A DNA stretch of 64,000 nucleotides from Methylobacterium sp. 77 (lineage in GTDB: Bacteria; Pseudomonadota; Alphaproteobacteria; Rhizobiales; Beijerinckiaceae): positions 119,501 to 183,500 of the forward strand of contig NZ_KB910516.1 of NCBI RefSeq assembly GCF_000372825.1, written 5' to 3'. Below the pieces are notes generated by a model. The model searched no databases, was not told the DNA's origin, and saw nothing but the letters and a program-made list of their open reading frames with translations. Position 1 is the first letter of the stretch; every line of letters begins with the position of its first letter. Of the stretch, positions 1-10,497 are shown one piece after another. The translations under genes and the position numbers were made by a program.

Positions 1-1098
1 AACGAGGTCGGCGGCGATCCGGGCGAGTACGGTCTCGATCTGGAGCATTTCCATGCCCTCCAGGCGGCGCGGGCTCGCGATTGGCCCAACGCCATGATCA
101 CCACGGCGACCCACGACACGAAGCGCGGCGAGGATGCCCGCTCGCGTCTCCTCGCCCTGTCCGAGATCCCCGAAATCTGGGCCGAGGCCTGGACCATCCT
201 CGGCCAGTCGGCCCGCACCCACCTCACCGCCACCGAGGACGGCCCGGCCCCCGATGCCAACGACCAGTGGATGTTCCTGCAGGCCATCCTCGGTGCATGG
301 CCGCTCGAATTGCTGGACGAGGACGATCCGGCCGAGATCGAGGAGTTTCGCGAGCGGCTCGATGCCTATTCGGAGAAGGCTTTGCGCGAGGGTAAGCGCC
401 GGTCGAGCTGGGTCAATGTCGACGAGCCATACGAGGCGGCGGTCAAGCGTCTGTTCGCCGGCCTGATTGCGCCGGGCTCGAAATTCATGACGCTGATGCG
501 GCCGATCGCAAGGCGGCTCGCGCATCTCGGCATGATCGCCGGACTAGGCCGCACCGTCCTGAAAGCGACCCTTCCAGGGCTCCCCGATGTCTATCAGGGT
601 ACCGAATTCTGGGATTTCTCCTTCGTCGATCCCGACAATCGGCGCCCCGTCGATTACGCGGCACGTGCCGAAGCTCTGAATGACGGCGCCGACATCGCCG
701 GGCTTCTCGGCCATTGGCAGGACGGACGGGTGAAGCAGGCGACACTGGCTCGCCTGCTTGCCGACCGCGCCGAGAGACCCAGTTTCTATGCCGATGCCGA
801 TCATCTCGCGGTGAATGCGGAGGGTCGCCTGGGCGCCCATGTCATCGCATTCACACGTTCGGATGCCACCAGCGGGGAAGGCGACCTCCTCGTCGCCGTC
901 CCGCGGCTCGTATCGGGCCTCATCGACGACACGCCGTGGTCGGGCGAGGCGTTCGGCGGCACCGTTCTATCGGTGGCGGCGGAAAGTCGATGGGTCGATC
1001 TGATGACGGGCGCGGACATTCAGCCGGACGGAACGTCGATCGATCTCGGCCGGTTGTTCGCTCGTTTACCCTACGCGGTCCTCAAGCGGATCGCTTGA
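1..1098 (+). CDS. treY: Malto-oligosyltrehalose synthase, C-terminal part (5' end outside window)
   Basis: The reading frame is open from the first base, so only the last 365 residues are present. TreY (GH13) converts the reducing-end maltose unit of a malto-oligosaccharide into a trehalose unit, which TreZ then releases in the cytoplasm. The conserved TreY stretch THDTKRGEDAR lies near residue 36 of the visible part, and the late motif LPDVYQGTEFWDFS, followed by VDPDNRRPVD, lies near residue 193. Both are family signatures downstream of the catalytic barrel. The catalytic residues themselves lie outside the window. It is followed after 160 bp by the GlgE fusion gene on the same strand, so it belongs to the trehalose/glycogen cluster; treZ is expected just upstream but cannot be seen. 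Confidence 0.93.
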   Translation, partial: NEVGGDPGEYGLDLEHFHALQAARARDWPNAMITTATHDTKRGEDARSRLLALSEIPEIWAEAWTILGQSARTHLTATEDGPAPDANDQWMFLQAILGAWPLELLDEDDPAEIEEFRERLDAYSEKALREGKRRSSWVNVDEPYEAAVKRLFAGLIAPGSKFMTLMRPIARRLAHLGMIAGLGRTVLKATLPGLPDVYQGTEFWDFSFVDPDNRRPVDYAARAEALNDGADIAGLLGHWQDGRVKQATLARLLADRAERPSFYADADHLAVNAEGRLGAHVIAFTRSDATSGEGDLLVAVPRLVSGLIDDTPWSGEAFGGTVLSVAAESRWVDLMTGADIQPDGTSIDLGRLFARLPYAVLKRIA

Positions 1099-1188
1099 GC
1101 TTCGGCGACGGCCGCCCCGCCGTGCCGGAGCGGACCCGAGACAGGCATCGAACCAGGGTCATTCTCATCGAGGATCGCCCGTCCCCTT

Positions 1189-1228
1189 GCCCGCCCCGCT
1201 GTTGCGCGGGCGGACTTCCTCCGGGAAG
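1189..1228 (+). repeat. Two GC-rich hairpins in the leader of the GlgE gene
   Basis: A 6-bp stem (GCCCGC at 1189-1194 with GCGGGC at 1206-1211) is followed by a second 5-bp stem (CTTCC at 1215-1219 with GGAAG at 1224-1228). They sit in the treY-glgE gap, 30 bp before the GlgE start. No T-tract follows, so a simple intrinsic terminator is unlikely. They could be a processing or leader structure, or chance in GC-rich DNA. Confidence 0.25.
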
Positions 1229-1258
1229 GGGGCAACGTCGAACGATAATGGAGTACGC

Positions 1259-4200
1259 ATGAACGCGCCGAACCCTGCCAAGATCTCCGCCGAGCGGACC
1301 GAAGCCGGACAGGTTGCGCTGCCTGCGGGCCTCGCCCCCCGCGCCGAGGGGCCGCGCATCTACAACCTGTTCCCGCTTCTCGTCGGTCGGGTTTCCGCAT
1401 GGACGGCGGAGCTGCCGCGCATCGCCGGAATGGGCTTCGACTGGGTCTACCTCAACCCATTCCACGAAACCGGCGGATCGCGCAGCCTCTACGCGGTGTC
1501 GGATCCGAACCGTCTCGACGAGCGCTTCCGCGACCATGACGGTACTTCGGATGACGAGCAGATCCGCCGGTTCTGCGCCGCTGCCCAGGCACACGGCATC
1601 GGGGTGATGACCGACCTCGTCATCAACCACACCGCGAAAGACGGACCGCTCGCACGGACGAGGCCCGACTTGTTCCTTCGTGACGAAGCGGGCAACATCG
1701 AAAGTCCCGCTGCTATCGATCCGGACGATCCGTCGATCCGCACGGTCTGGGGCGACCTCGCCGAACTGAACTACCATTCGGCCGATGCCAGGGAAGAGCT
1801 GACCCGGCTCTGGGCCGGCTACATCAACCGCATGCAGGACCTTGGCGTACGCGGCTTCCGTTGCGATGCCGCCTACAAGGTGCCGCCGGATGTCTGGCGT
1901 TCACTGATCGGCGCCGCCAAGGCGCTCGAATCCGACTGCCTGTTCGCGGCCGAGACCCTGGGCTGTACGTTCGAGGAAGCGCAGGCCACGGCGGGCGCCG
2001 GCTTCGACTACCTGTTCAACTCCTTCGCCTGGTGGGATTTGAAGGCGCCCTGGGCGCTCGAACAATACGACCGTCTTCGTGTCATCGCGCCCTCCATCGC
2101 CTTCCCGGAAAACCACGACATGCCGCGCCTCGCGGCCGGGCTCGCTGGCGGCGCGGACGCGATCGCGCGTCATCTGAAGGCGCGTTACGCCCTGGCCGCG
2201 TTCTTCTCCGCCGGTGTGCTCCTGCCCATCGGCTACGAATGGGGATATCGCCGCGCCCTGCACGTGGTCGAGACGACGCCGGATTCGCGTGAATCCGCCA
2301 CAGGAATCGACATTTCAGGCTATGTCGCGGCGGTCAACGCGTTGAAGGCCAGCCTCGCCTCGGCCAATGTCGAGGGCGCCCAGGCCAGGATTTCGGCGCC
2401 GGATGCGGGCTATGTCGCCCTCCTCAAGTTCGACACCGGTCACGGCGCCTCGGCCCGGCATGCGACGCTCGTCCTGTTCAATCCCGGCCCAACGGCAGTG
2501 GCGGTGGATGCCGGCCCGCTGGTGGCGCGGACCGGCGGCATGCTCGGCCGTTTTCAAGATCTCACTCCGGAGGCGGAAGCGATCGACTTCCTCCCCGGAA
2601 CGAGTTTCGATCTTGCGCCCGGTGAGGTTCGCATTCTCGCGGCTGCACGAAGGGCTACCGCGAAGGCCCCGAAGCTCACGAATCCATCCGGTGAGGGCCG
2701 TGTCGTCATCGAAGCGGTGGCTCCCGAAATCGACGGTGGCCGATCGCCGATCAAGCGTGTCGTCGGCGAGCAGGTGGCAGTCTCCGCCGACATCTTCAGC
2801 GATGGTCATGAGATCATCGACGCCGCCATTCTGTCGCGCGTTGTCGGCGAAGAGGAGTGGCGCTCCGACCGGATGGTGTTCGTCGACAACGACCGCTGGA
2901 GCGGCTCATTCCCGCTCGAACACAATGCCCGCTACGAGTTCACCATCGAAGCGTGGCGCGATGCGTTCTCGTCCTGGATTCGCGACACGCTGAAGAAGCG
3001 CAATGCAGGCGTTGATGTTCGGCTGGAGACCATCGAGGGCGTCACCCTCGTGCAGGGTGCCGCCGACCTCGCCACCGGACGGGATCAGACGCGCCTGCAG
3101 GCTGTCGTTTCCGACCTGGCGGCGCAGGAGACCGGTTCCGGCGCGCAGCTCGATCTCATCCTCGATCCCGAAACCGCGTCGTTGATCCGCAAGCATGCCG
3201 AGCGGGTCAACCTCTCGCGCTATGCAGTGAACGTGCCGGTGATTGCAGACCGTCTCGCGGCCCGGTTCTCCGCCTGGTACGAGATCTTCCCGCGCTCGCA
3301 ATCGATGAATGTCAGCCGTCACGGCACTTTCGACGACGTGATCCGCCGACTTCCCGAGATCCGCGAACTCGGCTTCGACGTGCTCTACTTCACGCCGATC
3401 CACCCGATCGGGAAGACCAACCGCAAGGGCAAGAACAATACCCTCAAGGCCCTGGAGGGAGACGTCGGCTCCGTCTACGCGGTCGGCTCCGAGGAGGGCG
3501 GGCACGAGGCGGTCCATCCCGAACTCGGCACCCTCGACGATTTCCGCCGTCTGGTCGCGGCGAGCCATGCCTACGGGATGGAGGTCGCCCTCGATTTCGC
3601 GATCCAGTGCTCGCCCGACCATCCCTGGATCAAGAACCATCCGGAATGGTTCGAGTGGCGCCCCGACGGCACCCTGAAATTCGCCGAGAACCCGCCGAAG
3701 AAGTACGAGGACATCTCGAACGTCCATTTCTACGGCGGCGCACTACCCTCCCTCTGGATCGAGTTGCGCGACATCGTCATGGGCTGGGCCGAACTCGGCG
3801 CCCGCATCTTCCGCGTCGACAACCCGCATACAAAGCCGATCCCGTTCTGGGAGTGGATGATTGCCGAGGTCAATGCGCGCTACCCGGACGTGATCTTCCT
3901 TGCCGAAGCCTTCACACGGCCGAAGATGATGAAGAAGCTGGCGAAAGCCGGCTACCAGCAGAGCTACACCTACTTCACCTGGCGCAACACGAAGCAGGAA
4001 CTGATCGATTACTCGACCGAGCTCGCTGGTGAGATGGGGGAGTATTATCGGCCGAACTTCTTCGCCAACACGCCCGATATCAATCCGGTCTATCTTCAGA
4101 ACAGCGGCCGCGCCGGCTTTATCGTCCGCGCGACGCTGGCGGCGACCCTGTCATCCGTCTACGGCATCTATAACGGCTTCGAGATGTGCGAGGCGGCGCC

Positions 4201-4642
4201 GTATCCCGGCAAGGAGGAATACCTCAATTCCGAGAAGTACGAGCTGAAGGCTTGGGATTACCACGCTCCGGGCAACATCCGCGCGCACATCATCAAGCTC
4301 AACCGCATCCGGCAGGAGAACCCGGCGCTTTGGGACTTCCGCAACATCACCTTCACGGGCGCCTATAACGACCAGATCGTCGCTTATGCCAAGGCGACGC
4401 CGGAGGGCGACAACTGCATCTTCGTGATGGTCAACCTCGATCCGAAAAACCGCCAGGAATGCACTTACGAGGTGCCGCTCTGGCTGCTCGGCCAGCCCGA
4501 TGACGGCGCGGTCGAGGTCGAGGATCTGTTGCTCGGTTATACGTTCGAGTTGCGTGGCAGATCGCACCGCATCGCCCTCGATCCCACGGATCGCTCCGTG
4601 GTGATTTGGCGCCTTCGCGCGCCCCGGCGGGTTGCGGAGTAG
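1259..4642 (+). CDS. glgE: GH13 glycosidase domain fused to GlgE maltosyltransferase (maltose-1-phosphate:alpha-1,4-glucan)
   Basis: This protein has 1,127 residues. The start at 1259 is chosen because GGAG at 1250-1253 lies 5 bp upstream; the frame is open further 5' but without a better site. Residues ~30-480 form a complete GH13 barrel with all catalytic positions visible: DLVINH, nucleophile D203 in FRCDAAYK, acid/base E232 in FAAETLG, and D287 in ENHD. From ~500 on it is a full GlgE: N-terminal beta domain, then a second GH13 barrel with nucleophile D854 (FRVDNPHTKP), acid/base E883 (FLAEAF) and the GlgE-type NTPDI motif. GlgE extends alpha-glucans with maltosyl units from maltose-1-phosphate. 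Plain GlgE is ~660-700 residues, so the extra N-terminal barrel nearly doubles it. Its substrate cannot be told from sequence; a malto-oligosaccharide-processing role is inferred. The maltose-1-phosphate producer is the next gene. Confidence 0.92.
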   Translation: MNAPNPAKISAERTEAGQVALPAGLAPRAEGPRIYNLFPLLVGRVSAWTAELPRIAGMGFDWVYLNPFHETGGSRSLYAVSDPNRLDERFRDHDGTSDDEQIRRFCAAAQAHGIGVMTDLVINHTAKDGPLARTRPDLFLRDEAGNIESPAAIDPDDPSIRTVWGDLAELNYHSADAREELTRLWAGYINRMQDLGVRGFRCDAAYKVPPDVWRSLIGAAKALESDCLFAAETLGCTFEEAQATAGAGFDYLFNSFAWWDLKAPWALEQYDRLRVIAPSIAFPENHDMPRLAAGLAGGADAIARHLKARYALAAFFSAGVLLPIGYEWGYRRALHVVETTPDSRESATGIDISGYVAAVNALKASLASANVEGAQARISAPDAGYVALLKFDTGHGASARHATLVLFNPGPTAVAVDAGPLVARTGGMLGRFQDLTPEAEAIDFLPGTSFDLAPGEVRILAAARRATAKAPKLTNPSGEGRVVIEAVAPEIDGGRSPIKRVVGEQVAVSADIFSDGHEIIDAAILSRVVGEEEWRSDRMVFVDNDRWSGSFPLEHNARYEFTIEAWRDAFSSWIRDTLKKRNAGVDVRLETIEGVTLVQGAADLATGRDQTRLQAVVSDLAAQETGSGAQLDLILDPETASLIRKHAERVNLSRYAVNVPVIADRLAARFSAWYEIFPRSQSMNVSRHGTFDDVIRRLPEIRELGFDVLYFTPIHPIGKTNRKGKNNTLKALEGDVGSVYAVGSEEGGHEAVHPELGTLDDFRRLVAASHAYGMEVALDFAIQCSPDHPWIKNHPEWFEWRPDGTLKFAENPPKKYEDISNVHFYGGALPSLWIELRDIVMGWAELGARIFRVDNPHTKPIPFWEWMIAEVNARYPDVIFLAEAFTRPKMMKKLAKAGYQQSYTYFTWRNTKQELIDYSTELAGEMGEYYRPNFFANTPDINPVYLQNSGRAGFIVRATLAATLSSVYGIYNGFEMCEAAPYPGKEEYLNSEKYELKAWDYHAPGNIRAHIIKLNRIRQENPALWDFRNITFTGAYNDQIVAYAKATPEGDNCIFVMVNLDPKNRQECTYEVPLWLLGQPDDGAVEVEDLLLGYTFELRGRSHRIALDPTDRSVVIWRLRAPRRVAE

Positions 4643-4811
4643 GCGCCCGCGTGTCAGCAGAAAAACCCGAGTTTTCAGCCGTCCGTCGCGTTGTCGCCCA
4701 GAAGCTGGCGCCAAAGCTGCGGCCGACGCAGCGGCACCGCTCGTTTCTGCGAACGGTGCTCGCCGCTAAGCCGAACACGCCCTTGAACCCGACGCATGAG
4801 GCAACGACGCG

Positions 4812-7800
4812 ATGATCGATCGTAGCGATCCGCAATGGTACCGTGACGCCATCATCTATCAGATCCACGTCAAGTCGTTCTTCGACTCGAATAATGACGG
4901 GATCGGCGATTTCGAGGGCCTGACGCAGAAGCTGGACTATGTGCGGGACCTCGGGGTCACCGCCATCTGGCTGATGCCGTTCTATCCGTCTCCCCTGCGC
5001 GACGACGGCTACGATATCGGCGACTACCGGGACGTGAACCCCTCCTATGGCACGATGGAGGAGTTCCGGAAGTTCGTGGACGCCGCGCATGATCGCGGTC
5101 TGCGCGTCATCACCGAGCTCGTCATCAACCACACCTCGGACCAGCATCCCTGGTTTCAGCGCGCCCGCGAGGCGCCGGCCGGCTCGCCCGAGCGCGACTT
5201 CTACGTCTGGTCGGATACCGACACGCCGTATTCGGACACGCGCATCATCTTCCTCGACACCGAGACCTCGAACTGGACCTGGGACCCGGTCGCCAAGCAG
5301 TATTTCTGGCACCGGTTCTACAGCCACCAGCCCGATCTCAACTTCGACAACCCGGCCGTGCTCGAGGGCGTGATCGAGGTCATGCGCTACTGGCTCGACA
5401 TGGGCGTCGATGGTCTGCGCCTCGACGCGATCCCCTATCTGATCGAACGCGACGGCACCAATTGCGAGAACCTGCCGGAGACCCACACGGTCATTAAGGC
5501 GATCCGTGCCGCTCTTGACGCGAGCTACCCCGACCGGATGCTGCTGGCGGAAGCCAATCAGTGGCCGGAAGAGACCGCCCAGTATTTTGGCGACGGCGAC
5601 GAGTGCCACATGGCATTCCACTTCCCGCTGATGCCGCGCATGTACATGGCGATCGCCCGCGAGGACCGGCACCCGATCACCGACATCATGCGCCAGACCC
5701 CGGAGATCCCGGAGGGCTGCCAATGGGCGATCTTCCTGCGCAACCACGACGAGCTGACCCTCGAAATGGTGACCGCGGAAGAGCGTGACTACCTCTGGTC
5801 GTTCTACGCCGCCGAGCGCCGCGCCCGCATCAATCTCGGCATTCGTCGCCGTCTCGCGCCGCTGCTGGAAAACGACCGGCGCAAGATCGAACTCATGAAG
5901 TCCCTCGTCCTGTCGATGCCCGGCACGCCGGTGCTGTATTACGGCGACGAGATCGGCATGGGCGACAACATCTATCTCGGTGATCGCGACGGCGTGCGGA
6001 CCCCGATGCAATGGTCGCCGGACCGCAACGGCGGCTTCTCGCGGGCCAACCCGCAGAAGCTGTTCCTGCCCTCGGTTCAGGACCCGATCTACGGTTTCGA
6101 CGCGATCAACGTCGAGGCGCAGACCCAGTCGCAGACCAGCCTGCTGAACTGGACGCGGCGCATGATCGCCATCCGCAACAACTCGGTCGCCCTCGGGCGT
6201 GGCGGGATGCAGTTCCTGTATCCGACGAACCGCAAGGTGCTGGCCTGGATCCGCGAATTCGAAGGTGAGCGCGTGCTTTGCGTCGCCAACCTGTCGCGGG
6301 CGCCGCAGGCCGTTCAGCTCGACCTGTCCGAGTTCCGCAGCGCCGTGCCGGTGGAACTCACCGGCGGTTCGGAATTCCCGGCCATCGGCGAGTTGCCCTA
6401 TCTGCTGACCCTGCCGTCCTACGGATTCTATTGGTTCTCCCTCAACGCGGCGAATGCCGGCCTCGTCGGCCCGCAGCCGGAGACCCCCGAACTCTTCACC
6501 CTGGTTCTCACCGGCGGTATCGAGACCCTGATGGCCGGACGCGAGCGGACCGCCTTCGAGCGTACCGTCGCCCCGCGCTTCATCGGCACGCGGCGCTGGT
6601 TCGGCGCCAAGGGGTCTCGCATCAAGTCGGTCTCGGTGATCGACAGCGCGACGCTGAAGGATGCCGGCGGCGAGACCCGCTTCCTGCTGCCGCGCGTCGC
6701 CGTCCATCTCGCCAACGGTGAACGACAGGATTACTTCGTCCCGCTCGCGGTGGACGAGGGGCGCGAGGACGAGACCCTGATGCCGCATGCGGTCGCCCGC
6801 GTCCGGCGCGGCCCGCGGACCGGCCTGCTGTTCGGAGCCTCCGCTTCGGCACCGTTCGCGGTCGCGCTGATCGACGGCATGCGCAACAGTCTCGAACTGC
6901 CGACGGAGACGGGCAAGCTCGTCTTCTCGCATACCTCGGCCTTCCAGCAGGACCTCGTCGTCGATGTCGGCGAAGTCCGCAGTCTCAACGCGGAGCAGAG
7001 CAACACCTCGATCGCCATCGGCTCGAAGATGATGCTCAAGCTGCTGCGCCGCATGCAGACGGGGGTCCATCCCGAAATCGAGGTCGGTCGCTTCCTCACC
7101 GAGCAGGCGGGATTCGCCAATACGCCGGCCTTGCTGGGTGTGGTCGAGCAGGTGGCCGAGAATGGCACGCGCACTGCGCTCGCCGTGCTCCAGGCCTTCG
7201 TCCCCAATCAGGGCGATGCCTGGACTCTTATGCTCGAAGGCCTGCGCCGCGACTTCGACACTGTCGTTCTGGCACCCGAGAGCGAGGCTCCGTCGCCGAC
7301 GGAGGCCTTCGCTCCGCATCTGCGCTGGGCCGAGCTACTCGGTCGCCGCACTGCCGAGCTGCACAATGCCTTCGCCATCGAGACCAGCGACCCGGCCTTC
7401 TCGTCCGAGCCGTTCACGCATGAGGATCTGCGCGATCTTGGCGACGACGCCCGCCGCCTCGGCGAGCGCGCCTTCCGCGCTCTCGATTCCATGGCCGGTC
7501 GTGTCTCCAATGCGGCCAGCACCGAGCTTGCCGGTCGCCGCCGCGAGGTCGAAGCCCTGATCGACGAGTTGACGATGCGTCCGCCGCTGGGCGCGACCAA
7601 GACCCGTATTCACGGCGACTTCCATCTCGGTCAGGTGCTCGCTTCGGAAAGCGATCTCATCATCATCGATTTCGAGGGTGAACCGGCTCGTCCCGCCGAC
7701 GAGCGTCGCGCCAAGTCGACGCCTCTGCGCGACGTCGCCGGCATGCTGCGCTCCTTCGCTTACGGAGCCGAGACCGTGACGCGCGAGATCGCGGCGCGGT

Positions 7801-8069
7801 TCGCGGATTCGGAAGAGCGGGCTCGCAATGCATCGATCGCCTGGCGCGGCATGATCGATGCTGCGTTCCTCGATGCCTACCGCGTCGTCGCCTCGGCGAG
7901 CCGCGCCGCGGTGACCGACCCGGAGACCGAGACGCGGCTGCTGTCGCTCTCGCTCCTGGCGAAGGCGCTCTACGAGGTCGATTACGAGGCCAATAACCGG
8001 CCGGATTGGATCGAAATCCCAGCCCGTGGGGTTCTCACAATTCTGGACGATACCAAGAGAGGCGTTTGA
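4812..8069 (+). CDS. treS: Trehalose synthase-maltokinase fusion (TreS-Mak)
   Basis: A 1,085-residue two-domain enzyme. Residues 1-~550 are TreS (GH13), which interconverts trehalose and maltose: SDPQWYRDAIIYQIHVKSF start, nucleophile D205 (GLRLDAIPYL), acid/base E247 (LLAEANQ), D313 in NHDE. Residues ~570-1085 are a maltokinase related to aminoglycoside phosphotransferases, with catalytic D936 in HGDFHLGQ and metal ligand D953 in IIIDFEGEP. It phosphorylates maltose to maltose-1-phosphate, the GlgE donor. Such fusions are known in many bacteria that use the GlgE route. GAGG at 4798-4801 precedes the ATG by 10 bp. Its TGA abuts the glgB ATG (TGAATG), so the two are probably translationally coupled. 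Both catalytic sets are intact, so a bifunctional enzyme is expected. Confidence 0.95.
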   Translation: MIDRSDPQWYRDAIIYQIHVKSFFDSNNDGIGDFEGLTQKLDYVRDLGVTAIWLMPFYPSPLRDDGYDIGDYRDVNPSYGTMEEFRKFVDAAHDRGLRVITELVINHTSDQHPWFQRAREAPAGSPERDFYVWSDTDTPYSDTRIIFLDTETSNWTWDPVAKQYFWHRFYSHQPDLNFDNPAVLEGVIEVMRYWLDMGVDGLRLDAIPYLIERDGTNCENLPETHTVIKAIRAALDASYPDRMLLAEANQWPEETAQYFGDGDECHMAFHFPLMPRMYMAIAREDRHPITDIMRQTPEIPEGCQWAIFLRNHDELTLEMVTAEERDYLWSFYAAERRARINLGIRRRLAPLLENDRRKIELMKSLVLSMPGTPVLYYGDEIGMGDNIYLGDRDGVRTPMQWSPDRNGGFSRANPQKLFLPSVQDPIYGFDAINVEAQTQSQTSLLNWTRRMIAIRNNSVALGRGGMQFLYPTNRKVLAWIREFEGERVLCVANLSRAPQAVQLDLSEFRSAVPVELTGGSEFPAIGELPYLLTLPSYGFYWFSLNAANAGLVGPQPETPELFTLVLTGGIETLMAGRERTAFERTVAPRFIGTRRWFGAKGSRIKSVSVIDSATLKDAGGETRFLLPRVAVHLANGERQDYFVPLAVDEGREDETLMPHAVARVRRGPRTGLLFGASASAPFAVALIDGMRNSLELPTETGKLVFSHTSAFQQDLVVDVGEVRSLNAEQSNTSIAIGSKMMLKLLRRMQTGVHPEIEVGRFLTEQAGFANTPALLGVVEQVAENGTRTALAVLQAFVPNQGDAWTLMLEGLRRDFDTVVLAPESEAPSPTEAFAPHLRWAELLGRRTAELHNAFAIETSDPAFSSEPFTHEDLRDLGDDARRLGERAFRALDSMAGRVSNAASTELAGRRREVEALIDELTMRPPLGATKTRIHGDFHLGQVLASESDLIIIDFEGEPARPADERRAKSTPLRDVAGMLRSFAYGAETVTREIAARFADSEERARNASIAWRGMIDAAFLDAYRVVASASRAAVTDPETETRLLSLSLLAKALYEVDYEANNRPDWIEIPARGVLTILDDTKRGV

Positions 8070-10382
8070 ATGACGGATATCGACGACAGGTCGGCGAAGA
8101 AGACTGAGCGCGAGAGGAGCCCGTCCGACAGGACGGCGGGGTCCTCGCATGCTTCGGGACAGCCCCGTCAGACCGATGCCGATCCGTCGACCGTTCAAGG
8201 CGTGCATCCCGACGCGGTCACTGCCGTCATGAGGGCCGACCATGGAGATCCTTTCTCCGTGCTCGGTCCCCATCAGATCGGCCCTGGTCTTTGGGAAGTG
8301 CGGGTCATCCTGCCCGAGGCGAAGTCGGCCCATCTGGTCACCGGCGGCAAGCGCATCCCGTTCGAGCGCCGTCATCAGGACGGGTTCTACGTCGCACGGG
8401 TTCAAAGCGAGGGGCGGCCGCTCTATGAGCTCGCGGTCGAGGGCTGGGACGGCACCGAGCGTCCACGCCACGACCCCTACAGCTTCGGGTCTTCGCTCCA
8501 TCAGGGCGACATCGACAACCTTCGCGAGATCGGCAGCGACGTCACCTATAGGGTACTCGGGGCCCAGGCCATGGTCCTCGACGGCATCGACGGATTTCGC
8601 TTCGCGGTCTGGGCGCCGAATGCCCGTCGCGTCAGCATCGTCGGAGATTTCAACGAGTGGGATGGCCGGCGCCACCCGATGCGGCTCTGGCAGAACGGCG
8701 GCATCTGGGAGCTGTTCGTTCCAGGCCTACGCGCGGGTGCACATTACAAGTTCGAAATCAGAGGACCTGACGGGGCATTGCTGCCGTTGAAGGCCGATCC
8801 CGTCGCCTTCGCCGCACAGAAGCCGCCTGAGACAGCCTCCGTGCTCCAGGGCACGAACGAGCCGGTCTGGAGCGACGCCCAATGGATGGCGACGCGGGGC
8901 GAGAAGGACCCACGTCACACTGCGATCTCGATCTACGAGGTCCATCTCGGTTCCTGGGCGCGTGTCGCCGAGGAGGGCAACCGCTACCTGACCTACAAGG
9001 AACTCGGCGAACGCCTGATCCCCTACGTCAAGGAGATGGGCTTCACGCATATCGAGATGCTGCCGATCACCGAGTATCCGTTCGACGGCTCGTGGGGTTA
9101 CCAGCCGGTGTCTCTGTTCGCGCCGACGAGCCGCTTTGGCACGCCCGATGACTTCGCGGCGTTCGTCGACACCGCTCACGAAGCTGGCATCGGCGTGATG
9201 CTGGACTGGGTGCCGGGGCACTTCCCCCTCGACGCTCACGGTCTCGGCCAGTTCGATGGCACCCACCTCTACGAGCACGCCGATCCGCGTCAGGGCTTCC
9301 ACCAGGATTGGGGGACGTACATCTACAATTTTGGCCGGACGGAAGTGTCGAGCTTCCTCGCCGCCAATGCCCGCTTCTGGCTCGAACACTACCATCTCGA
9401 CGGACTGCGCGTGGATGCCGTCGCGTCGATGCTCTACCTCGATTACTCGCGTCGTCAGGGCGAGTGGATCCCGAACCAATACGGCGGCAACGAGAATCTC
9501 GACGCGATCAACTTCCTGCGCAAAACTAACGAGGCCACGTACAGCCACGCTCCCGGCACGATGACGATCGCCGAAGAGTCGACGTCATGGCCGGGCGTGT
9601 CGCACCCGACCTATACCGGCGGTCTCGGCTTCGGCTTCAAGTGGAACATGGGGTGGATGCACGACACCCTCGAATTCATGTCGAAGCAGACGATCCATCG
9701 CCGTTATCACCACCACGACCTGACCTTCGGACTGCTCTACGCCTTTTCCGAAAACTTCATCCTGCCGCTCTCGCACGATGAGGTCGTTCACGGGAAAGGT
9801 TCGCTCCTCGACAAGATGCCGGGCGATCGCTGGCAGAAATTCGCCAATTTGCGTGCCTATTTCGGCTACATGTGGGGCCATCCCGGCAAGAAGCTGCTCT
9901 TCATGGGCGGTGAGTTCGGGCAGCAGAAAGAATGGAACCACAATCAGAGCCTCGATTGGCACCTGCTCGATGATCATCTGCATCGCGGCATGAAGGATCT
10001 CGTTCGCGACTTGAACCACCTCTACACGTCGACACCTGCGCTCTACGCCAGGGATTGCGAGGCCGCCGGTTTCCAGTGGCTGGTATCCGACGATCAGGAC
10101 AACAGTGTCATCGCCTGGGCGCGCAAGGGTCTGAGCGCGGGCGAAGTCGCCATCGTCGTCTCCAACTTCACGCCCGTGCCGCGGGAGGGATACCGCATCG
10201 GTGTGCCGGAGGCGGGGTTCTATCGCGAGGCGATCAATTCGGATGCGGAGCGCTACGGCGGTTCGAACGTCGGCAACATGGGCGGTGTCCAGGCCGAAGC
10301 GATCGAGAGCCACGGCCAGCCCTATTCGCTGGTTCTCACGGCGCCGCCTCTAGGGACCATGATCTTCGTGCGTGAGGGCTGA
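8070..10382 (+). CDS. glgB: 1,4-alpha-glucan branching enzyme
   Basis: GlgB (770 residues, normal size for the long N-domain form) cuts alpha-1,4 chains and makes alpha-1,6 branches in glycogen. After a ~40-residue polar leader come the N1 and CBM48 domains ([18 protein letters not shown] near residue 180), then the GH13 barrel with nucleophile D449 ([10 protein letters not shown]), acid/base E502 (TIAEEST) and D570 ([11 protein letters not shown]). The ATG follows the treS stop directly, and AGAGAGG at 8056-8062 is the likely ribosome site inside the treS end. It completes the GlgE pathway unit: TreS-Mak makes maltose-1-phosphate, GlgE polymerises it, GlgB branches it. A terminator lies 58 bp downstream. 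Confidence 0.97.
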   Translation: MTDIDDRSAKKTERERSPSDRTAGSSHASGQPRQTDADPSTVQGVHPDAVTAVMRADHGDPFSVLGPHQIGPGLWEVRVILPEAKSAHLVTGGKRIPFERRHQDGFYVARVQSEGRPLYELAVEGWDGTERPRHDPYSFGSSLHQGDIDNLREIGSDVTYRVLGAQAMVLDGIDGFRFAVWAPNARRVSIVGDFNEWDGRRHPMRLWQNGGIWELFVPGLRAGAHYKFEIRGPDGALLPLKADPVAFAAQKPPETASVLQGTNEPVWSDAQWMATRGEKDPRHTAISIYEVHLGSWARVAEEGNRYLTYKELGERLIPYVKEMGFTHIEMLPITEYPFDGSWGYQPVSLFAPTSRFGTPDDFAAFVDTAHEAGIGVMLDWVPGHFPLDAHGLGQFDGTHLYEHADPRQGFHQDWGTYIYNFGRTEVSSFLAANARFWLEHYHLDGLRVDAVASMLYLDYSRRQGEWIPNQYGGNENLDAINFLRKTNEATYSHAPGTMTIAEESTSWPGVSHPTYTGGLGFGFKWNMGWMHDTLEFMSKQTIHRRYHHHDLTFGLLYAFSENFILPLSHDEVVHGKGSLLDKMPGDRWQKFANLRAYFGYMWGHPGKKLLFMGGEFGQQKEWNHNQSLDWHLLDDHLHRGMKDLVRDLNHLYTSTPALYARDCEAAGFQWLVSDDQDNSVIAWARKGLSAGEVAIVVSNFTPVPREGYRIGVPEAGFYREAINSDAERYGGSNVGNMGGVQAEAIESHGQPYSLVLTAPPLGTMIFVREG

Positions 10383-10440
10383 TGGCGCTTGTGCCGTCAC
10401 GAGTTCGGCGGATCCATCCGCGAATGTTCACCAGATAGAC

Positions 10441-10474
10441 AAAGGGCGTCGGTTCATCGAAACCGGCGCCCTTT
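10441..10474. terminator. Bidirectional intrinsic terminator between glgB and glgA
   Basis: A 14-bp stem (10441-10454 with 10461-10474, one G-T wobble) with a 6-nt loop, flanked by AAA on the left arm and TTT on the right. On the + strand it is followed by a T-rich stretch (TTTGTTTT). It lies between the converging glgB and glgA genes and can serve both. Confidence 0.8.
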
Positions 10475-10497
10475 CTACGTTTGTTTTGAGCGGCCGA

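Noticed and set aside
4662..4675. Short hairpin AAAAC/GTTTT after glgE as a terminator
   Set aside because: Only 5 bp, mostly A/T, and the next gene is in the same functional unit; too weak to call.
4431..7319. Long open frame of 962 codons on the - strand across glgE and treS
   Set aside because: It is antisense to two clear enzymes with intact motifs. Such frames arise from GC-rich codon use; the translation is Arg/Asp/Gly-rich without domains.
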